From: MFD00082-c5 sp963697995 | GTDB taxonomy: Bacteria; Chlamydiota; Chlamydiia; Chlamydiales; JAJFMB01 | DNA: 64,000 bases | Assembly (NCBI GenBank): GCA_963697995.1 | Contig: OY969110.1 | Span: 1,302,001 to 1,366,000 of the forward strand | Direction: 5' to 3' | Shown here: piece after piece, positions 15,000 to 23,209 of the stretch | Layout: the number at the start of each line of letters is the position of its first letter | Numbering within the stretch: position 1 is the first letter of the stretch | Notes under the pieces: generated by a model | Database searches by the model: none | The model's input: the letters and a program-made list of their open reading frames with translations, nothing else | Told to the model about the DNA's origin: nothing | Translations under genes and position numbers: made by a program

Positions 15000-16388
15000 A
15001 TGCAAGAAATAGATGAATTTTTGAAAGTTTTAGAAGCCGTTCCCGATGTTGAGACTAAATTGCAAAAAGCGATCGATTTCATGCAAGCGGCGATTTCTCA
15101 GGCGGGTGTTCCCCATTTTAAAAACTTTTGGGAAGCTAAAAACTTGTGTCAAGCGCTCTTTAAAGAGCCTGTATCCCCTGCTGTTCGCCCCCTTCTTTTT
15201 GAAAAATACCAAGAGATTTCACGAGAAGGGCAACGGTTAAAAAACCTCTTAGATGAAGAGAGTGCTTTTGCCTGTGAACAAATTGAGATGGCGATTAAAG
15301 CTGTTGAATCAGATCTCAATAGAATTCCAGAGCTTATTTTGACAGCTCCCCAAATCGATTACCCTTTCTGTTCTACAACAATTGAGCCTAATCGCTCCTT
15401 TTACGATGATAGGCAAAAAGAGTTAAATATTTTAAATGCAACTGCCTCTAAAATTAACGCCTTAAGAAAAGAGCTCATCAAACAAGAGATGCGCGTCAGA
15501 CAAAAGAACCAGTTTTTTCAAAGGCTTTCAGTTGCAGGCGATAAGGTTTTTCCTCGCCGAAAAGATCTCATTAAAGAGGTTAGCGATGCTTTTGAAAAGG
15601 ATGTTGCAAACTTTATTCAAACCCATTTTCAAACAGAAGAGATCACTCATTCTTTGTCCCCTTTAAGAGATGAGATTCGGGCCCTTCAAAGTATTGCTAA
15701 GATTTATACTCTTAATACCCATGCTTTTAATCAAGTGAGAAACAAACTTTGCGATTGTTGGGACTTGATAAAAAAAGTTGAGAAGGAAAGAAAAGTTGAG
15801 TGGCAGCAAAAACTTGAAGCTCAAAAATTAAAAGCTCAAGAAAAGCAACAAGCGATTCAAAACGAAGAAAGGGAAGCTTTGCGCCAAAAAGAGATCGAAA
15901 AAGAAAGAGAGCAGGCAAGAGCTCATCTTTATCTCAATCTCAAAGGTAAAATAGATGCTTTAAGTCAGGAAGCTTCCCATTTAGAGGCAAAAGTTTTCAA
16001 AGAGAAATATGACGCTCTCGTCGAAGAGCAAAGAACTCACTCTTTTTCAAAAAAAGAGAAACAGTCTTTGCAATCCTCTTTTAGCGCCCTAAAAGACCTC
16101 GTAGCCAAAAAAAGGGAGGAGGAGATTTTAGAACGAGCAGGAAGTGAAGCCGATAAGCTCATTCAACTTAAAAAACTTTTAGAGGAGAGGCTTAAACGGC
16201 GAAAAGAGATTAAAGATCAAGTTGAGCTTTACCGCGTCACCAAAGGCTCTTCAGCTTCCCACTTTGATCAGGCCTGGACCAATGTTCAGCTTCTCAATGC
16301 CCAGAAAGAAAGGCTCTTAGAGATCGATAACCTAATCCGAGAAGTTAAAGATCAGATCGAATCGTTAGAGGCAGCTCTTAAGATATAA
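15000..16388 (+). CDS. Coiled-coil protein of unknown function
   Basis: A 462-residue, highly charged, almost wholly helical protein with no signal peptide or membrane segment. Residues about 255-310 (KKVEKERKVEWQQKLEAQKL and onward) are a continuous coiled coil rich in K, E and Q. A second charged helical section runs to the C-terminus (LKKLLEERLKRRKEIKDQ). In Chlamydia a large protein of unknown function lies between miaA and rsfS/fabF (CT768 as I recall), and this gene has the same place. The ATG at 15000 has no strong ribosome site. It is 2 nt from the next gene, starting a run of four tightly packed genes to fabF. A scaffold role is only a guess. Confidence 0.75.
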   Translation: MQEIDEFLKVLEAVPDVETKLQKAIDFMQAAISQAGVPHFKNFWEAKNLCQALFKEPVSPAVRPLLFEKYQEISREGQRLKNLLDEESAFACEQIEMAIKAVESDLNRIPELILTAPQIDYPFCSTTIEPNRSFYDDRQKELNILNATASKINALRKELIKQEMRVRQKNQFFQRLSVAGDKVFPRRKDLIKEVSDAFEKDVANFIQTHFQTEEITHSLSPLRDEIRALQSIAKIYTLNTHAFNQVRNKLCDCWDLIKKVEKERKVEWQQKLEAQKLKAQEKQQAIQNEEREALRQKEIEKEREQARAHLYLNLKGKIDALSQEASHLEAKVFKEKYDALVEEQRTHSFSKKEKQSLQSSFSALKDLVAKKREEEILERAGSEADKLIQLKKLLEERLKRRKEIKDQVELYRVTKGSSASHFDQAWTNVQLLNAQKERLLEIDNLIREVKDQIESLEAALKI

Positions 16389-16390
16389 AG

Positions 16391-16963
16391 ATGCATTTCT
16401 TTGACCTCGATGGAACACTGATTAAAGGCAATTGTAGTTTCTCTTTCGGTCTTTACCTTCTTAAAAAAAGAAAGATTTCTCTATTAAAAGCAGTTTCTCT
16501 TTTTTCTTACTACTGTTTTTTTAAGTGTAAATTATTGAGTGTTAAGGGTTTACACGAAGCTTGTTTTGATAAGCTCTTTAAAGGGCGCCCAAAAATTGAA
16601 TTTGAACACTTAAGTGCCCAGTTTGTCGATCAGTTTTCTCAAGAGGATTATATTGAATCTGTCCTCTTTAAGTTGAGAGAAGTTGAAGGAGTTAAATATA
16701 TTTGTTCAAGCTCTCCCGATTTTTTAGTCTCTCTTTTTGCCAAGAAATTTAAGGTTGACGAGTGGTTGGCAAGTTCTTATGATCTGGATCAAAAGGGGTG
16801 CTTCTCAAAGATCGGTTTTATCGTCGATGGAGAGAGGAAGGCTGCTTTTTTAAAAGAAAAGAGGATTTTAGGGGAAACAACGGTGGCCTATTCCGATAGT
16901 TTAGACGATTTGCCTTTCTTGCAGGCTGCAGATGTTGCGTTTTTTATCAAGAGGCGCACTTGA
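16391..16963 (+). CDS. HAD-superfamily (subfamily IB, SerB-like) phosphatase
   Basis: 190 residues. Motif I is at the very N-terminus (FFDLDGTLIKGN, nucleophile Asp). An insertion cap of helices follows (FGLYLLKKRKISLLKAVSLF...). Motif II is YICSSSPDFLV, and motif III/IV is RILGETTVAYSDSLDDLPFL, with two acidic Mg ligands. This order is that of HAD-IB phosphatases such as SerB and related lipid-phosphate or phosphoserine enzymes. The substrate is unknown. The protein is shorter than typical SerB (about 210-220). It overlaps the next gene by 4 nt (TTGA) and lies 2 nt after the coiled-coil gene, so co-transcription is likely. Confidence 0.8.
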   Translation: MHFFDLDGTLIKGNCSFSFGLYLLKKRKISLLKAVSLFSYYCFFKCKLLSVKGLHEACFDKLFKGRPKIEFEHLSAQFVDQFSQEDYIESVLFKLREVEGVKYICSSSPDFLVSLFAKKFKVDEWLASSYDLDQKGCFSKIGFIVDGERKAAFLKEKRILGETTVAYSDSLDDLPFLQAADVAFFIKRRT

Positions 16964-17871
16964 GAATTGGTTTGTTTGGGGGGTCATTTGACCCGGTTCA
17001 CTTAAGCCATTTGCAAGTAGCTGACAAGATGAGAGTTGAGCATCAGTTAGATGAGGTGTGGTTTTGTCCTGTGAGGAGAAATCCTTTAAAACCACACGCT
17101 ACTTTTGTCTCTGAAGAGGGGCGAAAAGTGATGCTTGAAAAAGCTTTAAAAGGGTTCCCCTATTTTAAGCTTTATCTTGGAGAATACGATAGACCTCCCC
17201 CCTCTTATACCGTAGACACCTTAAAAATTTTGACCAAAGAGCGTCCAAGCGATCAGTTTTTTTTGATCATGGGGGAGGATGCTTTTGAACAGTTTTCTCT
17301 TTGGAAGGAGTACCAACTGATTGAAAAACTTGCCACTATTCTTGTGGCAAAAAGAACTGATTTAAGTAGTACAAAACTTCGGGAGCGTCTTAAAAAAGGC
17401 TTAAATTGCGACAAGTTTATCCCAAGAGAAGTATTAGACTATATTCATTCTCATGGGTTATACTCTGACAAAACTGTTGAAAAGAGAGACATGTCACAAG
17501 AGTTTCATCCAGCTTTGCTCAATTACTGCGCGCAAGTTCTCTACGACAAAAAGGCGATGAATATTTTGGCTTTAGATGTCAGAAACATCTCCACTTTAGT
17601 CGATGTGTTTATTATTGCAGAAGGGGGAGTGGAGCGGCATGTTCAAGCCCTTTCTTTAGCTATTCAAGAGGCATTACAAAAGTTTGGCATTCACCCTCTT
17701 TTCATCGAGGGAGAAGAAACAGGTGATTGGATTGTCTTAAACTACAGCGGCCTATTGATCCACTTATTTACTCCTGAAATGAGAGATAAGTATGCGATTG
17801 AAAAAGTGTGGAAAGAGGGTAAGATTGTTGATCTTTCGATTCAAATAGATAAAAGGGAATCTTATGGGTAA
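16960..17871 (+). CDS. NadD-RsfS fusion: nicotinate-nucleotide adenylyltransferase + ribosomal silencing factor
   Basis: One 303-residue frame carries two normally separate proteins. Residues 1-~170 are NadD: GLFGGSFDPVHLSHL (HxGH-type site), VWFCPVRRNPLK, PSYTVDTL, FLIMGEDAFEQF.W, then SSTKLRERL and IPREVLDYIHSHGLY. Residues ~180-300 are RsfS: MNILALDVRNISTLVDVFIIAEG, RHVQALSLAIQEAL, GDWIVLNYSGLLIHLFTPEMRDKYAIEKVW. NadD makes NaAD in NAD synthesis; RsfS binds L14 and blocks subunit joining. The NadD part looks about 25 residues short between VAKRTD and LSSTKLRERL, where the family usually has a loop. The TTG start overlaps the HAD gene and has AGAGG upstream. nadD and rsfS are neighbours in many bacteria, so fusion is plausible; an internal ATG (RDMSQEF, 17491) could give a free RsfS. 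Confidence 0.85.
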   Translation: MRIGLFGGSFDPVHLSHLQVADKMRVEHQLDEVWFCPVRRNPLKPHATFVSEEGRKVMLEKALKGFPYFKLYLGEYDRPPPSYTVDTLKILTKERPSDQFFLIMGEDAFEQFSLWKEYQLIEKLATILVAKRTDLSSTKLRERLKKGLNCDKFIPREVLDYIHSHGLYSDKTVEKRDMSQEFHPALLNYCAQVLYDKKAMNILALDVRNISTLVDVFIIAEGGVERHVQALSLAIQEALQKFGIHPLFIEGEETGDWIVLNYSGLLIHLFTPEMRDKYAIEKVWKEGKIVDLSIQIDKRESYG

Positions 17872-19111
17872 AAAAAGGATCGTTGTCACGGGAATGGGAG
17901 TGGTGAGTTGTTTTGGAAACGACTTGGATGTTTTTTATCAGACTCTTCTTAGTGGTAAAAGCGGTGCCAAACCGATCAGCCAATTTCCCTGTGACGATTT
18001 TCCTACCCGTTTTGCAGCCTTTATCGAGGGGTTTGATCCGGCAGAAGAGGTCGATAAAAAACAGGCAAGAAGAATCGATCCTTGCATTGCCTACACGTTA
18101 GTTGCAGGTAAAAGGGCTCTTCGACACGCTCGGTTTAATTTTGAGGCACTTCGGGATGAGGAGCGGGGGCGCTATGGAGTGATTGTCGGCTCAGGAATGG
18201 GAGGAATGGGTGTTTTTTGCCAAGGGGTTCAAGACTTACTTGAGAAGGGGCAAAGAAGAGTCTCTCCTTTTTTTGTACCCTACATTTTGACGAATATGGG
18301 GGGAGGACTTTTAGCTAAAGACATCGGTTTTTGGGGGCCAAACTATTCGATTTCGACAGCTTGTGCCACAGCTAATAATTCAATCATTGCCGCAGCCTCT
18401 CATATAGAGAGGGGAGACACTGATTTAATGATTTGTGGAGGTGCTGAAGCACCGATCATTCCGATGGGGCTTGCCGGTTTTTCTGCTTGTAGAGCCCTTT
18501 CGACGAGAAATGATGCTCCAGAAAAGGCTTCCCGTCCCTGGGATAAGAACCGGGATGGGTTTGTCATGGGGGAGGGGGCCGGGGTTTTGGTTTTGGAGGA
18601 GCTTAATCACGCTCTTTCCAGAGGTGCTACAATTTTAGCTGAGTATAAGGGAGGAGGGCTCTCTTGCGATGCGTACCACATGACAGAGCCAAGACCTGAT
18701 GGAGCGGGAGTGATGGCTTGTTTAAGGCAAGCTCTAACAGACGCCGGGATAGAGGCCTCAGATGTGAATTATGTTAACGCTCATGCCACTTCAACTCCTC
18801 TTGGGGATATGGCGGAGATCAAGGCGTTGAAAGGGGTTCTTCCTGATCCTAAAAAAGTGGTCATCAATAGCACGAAATCGATGATTGGGCATGCGTTAGG
18901 GGCAGCTGGTGGACTTGAGGCTGTTGTCACTATTCTTGCGATTCAGACGGGAAAAGTGCATCCGACGATCAATCTGGAGGATAGGGAAGAGGAGCTTGAT
19001 TTTATTACCCCAAGAGAACAGATGTCACTTGAGATAAAAGCGGCTCTTTCCAACTCGTTTGGTTTTGGTGGGCACAACGCGACACTCATTTTTGCCCCTT
19101 TTAAGCATTAG
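17864..19111 (+). CDS. fabF: 3-oxoacyl-[acyl-carrier-protein] synthase II
   Basis: The elongating condensing enzyme of type II fatty acid synthesis. The 415 residues begin KKRIVVTGMGVVSCFGNDLD and contain the nucleophile Cys in SISTACATANNSI (about 163-167), the two active-site His in NAHATSTPLGD and GHALGAAGG, DKNRDGFVMGEGAG, and the C-terminal NSFGFGGHNATLIF. Length is normal. The start overlaps the NadD-RsfS gene by 8 bp. The 3' end overlaps the convergent BTB-LRR gene by 4 bp, with no room for a terminator. Confidence 0.97.
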   Translation: MGKKRIVVTGMGVVSCFGNDLDVFYQTLLSGKSGAKPISQFPCDDFPTRFAAFIEGFDPAEEVDKKQARRIDPCIAYTLVAGKRALRHARFNFEALRDEERGRYGVIVGSGMGGMGVFCQGVQDLLEKGQRRVSPFFVPYILTNMGGGLLAKDIGFWGPNYSISTACATANNSIIAAASHIERGDTDLMICGGAEAPIIPMGLAGFSACRALSTRNDAPEKASRPWDKNRDGFVMGEGAGVLVLEELNHALSRGATILAEYKGGGLSCDAYHMTEPRPDGAGVMACLRQALTDAGIEASDVNYVNAHATSTPLGDMAEIKALKGVLPDPKKVVINSTKSMIGHALGAAGGLEAVVTILAIQTGKVHPTINLEDREEELDFITPREQMSLEIKAALSNSFGFGGHNATLIFAPFKH

Positions 19112-20283
19112 ACGATCTCGAGATTCTCCGGGAGCGTCCATTTAAAACCTTTTTTCAAGTGGATACAACCACTGATGCCAAGGGTTTTAAGATTCGGCAG
19201 GCGCTTTACCAGTTCGTTGATCCCTTTTTCAGTGATTTCGGGACAGCTGTTTAAGTAGAGGGTTTCAACAGATTCGGGTAAATCTTGTAGCTCCTCGTCA
19301 GTAATAACTACAGCCATCAGATTGAGGGATTTAAGCGATTTAAATTCTTTAAAAGAGAGCGGTTTTTCAAAGAGACAACCATGTAAATTCAAATCTTCTA
19401 TTGTTTTTGGAAGGTTTGATAAGTTTTTTAAAGAAAACTCCGTATTTTGTAAGTTTAACGATTTGAGGTTGACCATGTCACCTAAACGTTTAAGTGTATT
19501 TATTCCTACCCCTTTTGTATATGAGAGGTCTAAACTTGACAATTGAAGGGGAAGCTCTTTTAAGTCTTCGTCCTTTAATTGAGATTGAAATAAAGTCAAA
19601 TCGTCGATATTTGTTAATAATTTTAAACCATTTCCTGAGATAGATGAGCATTTTGTAAGACACAACGTTTGCAGAGGGATTGTAGCTAGAGCTTCAAGGT
19701 AGGAGTCTATAATCTCTTTTCCTTTAAGCTCGACTAAAAGGGGGTATTTATGTTGAAAGCGGGGGAGTCTCTCTTTATCGATAAGTGATGTTTGGATCCT
19801 TTTTGAGATCGTTTCTGCGAGTTGAACTCTAGAAAAAAGATGATGGACTACAAGCTCTGCTTGTAAAAGGCGCTCCAAAGAGACGGGATGATCGGTAAGT
19901 TTTGGAAGAGCTAATCGTTCGATATGAGGAATTTGAAGATAATCGGCAAGCTCAATAAGCTCAAGGGCATTGCCTGGCGAGATCAGATTTGAATCCTTTG
20001 TTTTGAGCACATTTAAAAGAGTTTCAAAGTCTTCTTTTAAAAAGTTAGTGAGATGCAAAAGAGTGTTTTCTTTCATCTCATGGTAAGAGATTAAATTTTT
20101 TACCACAGGTGACTCTTTGGCAAGAAAAGTGGGATCGATTCTCATATGGGAACCGTTTTTAAAAAATACCGTAAGAGTTTCTTTTTTTTCAGTCTCACTG
20201 GAGGTTTCAGCTGGTTTCTCTGTTACAGGATGTTTTTCAGTTGAAGAAGCCTCTGTGATCTCCAATTTTTTTCCAATTTTCAT
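19108..20283 (-). CDS. BTB/POZ-domain leucine-rich-repeat protein (candidate secreted effector)
   Basis: 391 residues. After a 30-residue Glu/Thr/Ser-rich start comes a BTB/POZ domain (LTVFFKNGSHMRIDPTFLAK to about 140; FETLLNVLKTKDSNLI and LELIELADYLQIPHIERLAL are BTB helices). Residues about 205-385 are LRRs (LTLFQSQLKDEDLKELPLQL, LKSLNLQNTEFSLKNLSNL, VETLYLNSCPEITEKGI). BTB proteins are Cullin-3 substrate adaptors in eukaryotes, and expanded BTB/F-box-LRR families are reported from amoeba-associated chlamydiae. I infer a host-directed ubiquitin-ligase adaptor. There is no Sec signal, as expected for type III secretion. It overlaps the upstream kinase gene by 4 nt, the last member of a four-gene reverse operon. 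Confidence 0.85.
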   Translation of the reverse strand: MKIGKKLEITEASSTEKHPVTEKPAETSSETEKKETLTVFFKNGSHMRIDPTFLAKESPVVKNLISYHEMKENTLLHLTNFLKEDFETLLNVLKTKDSNLISPGNALELIELADYLQIPHIERLALPKLTDHPVSLERLLQAELVVHHLFSRVQLAETISKRIQTSLIDKERLPRFQHKYPLLVELKGKEIIDSYLEALATIPLQTLCLTKCSSISGNGLKLLTNIDDLTLFQSQLKDEDLKELPLQLSSLDLSYTKGVGINTLKRLGDMVNLKSLNLQNTEFSLKNLSNLPKTIEDLNLHGCLFEKPLSFKEFKSLKSLNLMAVVITDEELQDLPESVETLYLNSCPEITEKGINELVKRLPNLKTLGISGCIHLKKGFKWTLPENLEIV

Positions 20284-21725
20284 AAATAAACCTCTCCTAA
20301 TTTGTTTAATTCACTAATAACGTATTCCATCTTAGACATTCCATTAACACCTTGTACTCTTTCTTTTGGATTCAAAAGAATGCAGATTTCGACTAATTCA
20401 GCAATTTTAGCTTCAATAGGGTTAGATGATTTTTTATATTCATCTAATACAGTTTTAAATATTGAATTATAGTGGAGAATAAGATTTTCTTTATTATTAG
20501 CGGGATTGTTGTTGTGTTTATGCATATACTCGATAAAATTTGGGAAAGTTTCCCCAAAAAAATAATCGGATAAAGTTATTCCAAATGAAAAGAGGTCGTG
20601 AGCCACTCCCCAATCGAGAGCTTCATCTTTATATAAACAATCAAAAACAGGTGAAAAATGGCGGGTGGTAATTATCCCTGTTAAGGCTTTCTCTTTATGC
20701 GTTGCAAATCCAAAATCGGTTAAAAAAAGTTGCCCATTTTTGTCAAAAAGAATATTTTCAGGTTTTATGTCTCTGTGAACAATTCCTTCAGAGTGAAGAA
20801 TATGAATGGCTTCTGCTAATTGCTTAGAGGCCTTGAGTAAATCAGCATCAGTCGATGGAGGACTGCCTTCACAATAAGGGGTGACAAAAAGGAGTTTTTT
20901 GTAAATTTCATCCCCACTGTTATTGATGACATTTTCATCTGGTATTAAATTAAACCTTATTACATTACCTTCTCGGCCTTCTGGCACTTTTCCGTAGTAA
21001 ACTAAATGCTCACTCTCAAGAAAGGGGGAATAAGGTTGTGAGTTTTTTTTTCTTTTTTCGATAATCTCGTTAATTTTTTTACTCATTTCGATTTCGTTTG
21101 TAGAGCTTAATTGATCCTTTGGAGAGTCGATATAAAGACCTGTTCTGATAACTAAGATTTCTTCAGTTTTAGGGTTGATTCCGAGGGTTGCATGGTTTAA
21201 GCCACCTCTTGCTTTTAAATTGTTTGGATCTCCTTTTTCTTTCATTAGAATTAACCATTTTCCATTGATAAATACAAGAGATCTGTTCATATCGGTATTA
21301 AATATTGTTTTTAAATTGCCGAGCTCATCGTGAGCAGGATCGCTCCAAGTCAAAAGACTATCCTTATAGATCTTTATATTTGTGGGAAGACCTTGTTTTT
21401 CATATTGATCAATTTTTTTTAAAATTTCTAAGAGTTCATTTGGTTGGAGTTTACTTTTTTTGCAAATAGAGGTGATTTTATCAAAATCTAGAGTCGGTAC
21501 GATTTGTTGGATTTCTGTAAAGATGGGATTTAAAACTCTTGTTGAAACAGTTGCGGTTTTTTCTTCTCCTTCAGGAGCTAAAGTGACTTGATGTGAGGAG
21601 TTTGAATTGGCTTCACCGGGTTGAGGTTGAGGTTTTGGAAAAGGGGCTTCTGTATTCTCTAAAGCAGGTTTAGGAGGAATACTCATGTTCTCGTTGGAGG
21701 AATTTACTAAAGAAAAATCGTTCAT
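20280..21725 (-). CDS. Eukaryotic-type Ser/Thr protein kinase-like protein 1
   Basis: 481 residues. The first ~60 are P/Q/N/S-rich and disordered; ~65-125 is a helical module shared with the two next genes (PTLDFDKITSICKKSKLQ). The kinase fold follows, with catalytic loop HRDIKPEN (about 313) and LTDFGFATH. A C-lobe of normal length follows (DLFSFGITLSDYFFGETFPNF). At the beta-3 position the expected Lys is Arg (VIRTGLYID), and the glycine-rich loop is poor (GGLNHATLG). Activity is thus uncertain although HRD and DFG are intact. Translation is coupled to the BTB gene by a 4-nt overlap. No membrane segment is present. A host-directed effector kinase is inferred. Confidence 0.82.
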   Translation of the reverse strand: MNDFSLVNSSNENMSIPPKPALENTEAPFPKPQPQPGEANSNSSHQVTLAPEGEEKTATVSTRVLNPIFTEIQQIVPTLDFDKITSICKKSKLQPNELLEILKKIDQYEKQGLPTNIKIYKDSLLTWSDPAHDELGNLKTIFNTDMNRSLVFINGKWLILMKEKGDPNNLKARGGLNHATLGINPKTEEILVIRTGLYIDSPKDQLSSTNEIEMSKKINEIIEKRKKNSQPYSPFLESEHLVYYGKVPEGREGNVIRFNLIPDENVINNSGDEIYKKLLFVTPYCEGSPPSTDADLLKASKQLAEAIHILHSEGIVHRDIKPENILFDKNGQLFLTDFGFATHKEKALTGIITTRHFSPVFDCLYKDEALDWGVAHDLFSFGITLSDYFFGETFPNFIEYMHKHNNNPANNKENLILHYNSIFKTVLDEYKKSSNPIEAKIAELVEICILLNPKERVQGVNGMSKMEYVISELNKLGEVYL

Positions 21726-21735
21726 ACTATTTTCC

Positions 21736-23199
21736 TTAAGTTAACTTATTTAATTCATTCATAATATATTCAATTTTAGGTAATCCTTCGTGAGTTTTTT
21801 CCCTTTCATTTGGGTCAAGATTGACGCACATCCTGATCAATTGAGCGATAACACGTGCATGTTTATTAGGTCGCGATTCGTAAACTTTTATTAAATCTTC
21901 TAATTTATTTTTGCATGTATCTAATTCATTTTTCCATTTATCTAATTTAGTTTTTGATTTAATTTTATTGTAATTGAAAATTAGTTTTTTTAATTCGTTG
22001 TCAAAATACAATTCACTTAATGTCACGCCAAACGAGAATAAATCGTGAGCGACTCCCAGATTCCCATCGACTTCCATTAAAGAATCGTCAATGGGTTTAT
22101 AGCCTTTTGTACCTTGCCCCTTTTGTTCAAAATTTTTTTCAAGATCGGATAACCCAAAATCGATCACTTTAACTTCCCCTTTTTCGTTCATGACCAGGTT
22201 GGCAGGTTTAAGATCAGCGTGAATAATTGAATTTTTGTGAAGAAGAAAAACAGCTTTTGCTAAGGCTTTTGAAGCATTTAATCTCTCCTCTTCCGTGAGA
22301 CTGTTGTTTGTTAAAAGATTCGCAAGGTTTCCTCTTTCGCAATAGGGGGTTACGAAGAGTATTTTTTCGTAAATGTTGCCTCCTTCAGAATCTGAGATGT
22401 CCTTAATGTAGTTTAGATAGAATTTGACAATAAGTGGTCCTCCTCTATCGTTTTTTTTTGGCGACCTGCCGTAGTAAATAAGATGGTTTGAATTGAGAAA
22501 GGGAATTGAAGTATCTCCTTCTTGTTCTCTCTTAATGATGATATCATTTATAATTCCCATCATCTTAATTTCTTTATTTGAGTCTGCACTTGTTGTAGGG
22601 TCATCTATAAATAAACCGCTTCTTACGGTCACTAGTTGCCCATTTTTAGGATTGATCCCAAGCGTTGCTCGATTAAATGATCCTGCGATGTTTAAATTGT
22701 CCTCCTCCCCCTTTCCTTTCATAAGAATAAACCACTCATTATTGATATAGATGAGAGACCTTGGAAGATCTTCATTAAATAGGCTTGTCAGATCCTTCCT
22801 TTGATAATGGACATTTTCATTGAGCGTTTTATCTTTATAGATTTTTTTATCCGTTGGAAGGGCCCTCTGTTCATATTGATCAATTTTTTTTAAAATTTCT
22901 AAGAGTTCATTTGGTTGGAGTTTACTTTTTTTGCAAATAGAGGTGATTTTATCAAAATCTAGAGTCGGTACGATTTGTTGGATTTGGGCAAAGATCGGGT
23001 TTAAAACTGTGTTTGAAATGGTTTCGGTTTTACCCACTTCTTGAGCTAACGAAACTTGATGTGAAGAGATTGGTTGAGCTTCAAGAGGTTGAGCTTCGGG
23101 TGTTGGAAAAGAGTCCTTGTTTTTCTCGAAAGGTGCGCTTTGAGGAGTGTTATTGACGGGCGCCTGAGAGAGGTTTTCTAAAGGAAATTCGTTGTTCAT
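21736..23199 (-). CDS. Eukaryotic-type protein kinase-like protein 2 (tandem paralogue)
   Basis: 487 residues, strongly similar to kinase-like proteins 1 and 3. The order is the same: disordered N-terminus, shared helical module (PTLDFDKITSICKKSKLQ), N-lobe with LGINPKNGQLVTVRSG, where Arg replaces the beta-3 Lys. The catalytic loop is HADLKPAN (HRD changed to HAD, so a non-RD type), then VIDFGLSDL with DFG intact. A Lys-rich C-lobe insertion follows (KIKSKTKLDKWKNELDTCKN). Genes 2 and 3 share near-identical 3' ends and intergenic sequence (CCTTAAGTTAACTTATTTAA), pointing to recent tandem duplication. The spacing is 10 nt to its neighbours on both sides. Confidence 0.82.
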   Translation of the reverse strand: MNNEFPLENLSQAPVNNTPQSAPFEKNKDSFPTPEAQPLEAQPISSHQVSLAQEVGKTETISNTVLNPIFAQIQQIVPTLDFDKITSICKKSKLQPNELLEILKKIDQYEQRALPTDKKIYKDKTLNENVHYQRKDLTSLFNEDLPRSLIYINNEWFILMKGKGEEDNLNIAGSFNRATLGINPKNGQLVTVRSGLFIDDPTTSADSNKEIKMMGIINDIIIKREQEGDTSIPFLNSNHLIYYGRSPKKNDRGGPLIVKFYLNYIKDISDSEGGNIYEKILFVTPYCERGNLANLLTNNSLTEEERLNASKALAKAVFLLHKNSIIHADLKPANLVMNEKGEVKVIDFGLSDLEKNFEQKGQGTKGYKPIDDSLMEVDGNLGVAHDLFSFGVTLSELYFDNELKKLIFNYNKIKSKTKLDKWKNELDTCKNKLEDLIKVYESRPNKHARVIAQLIRMCVNLDPNEREKTHEGLPKIEYIMNELNKLT

Positions 23200-23209
23200 A
23201 CCATTTTCC

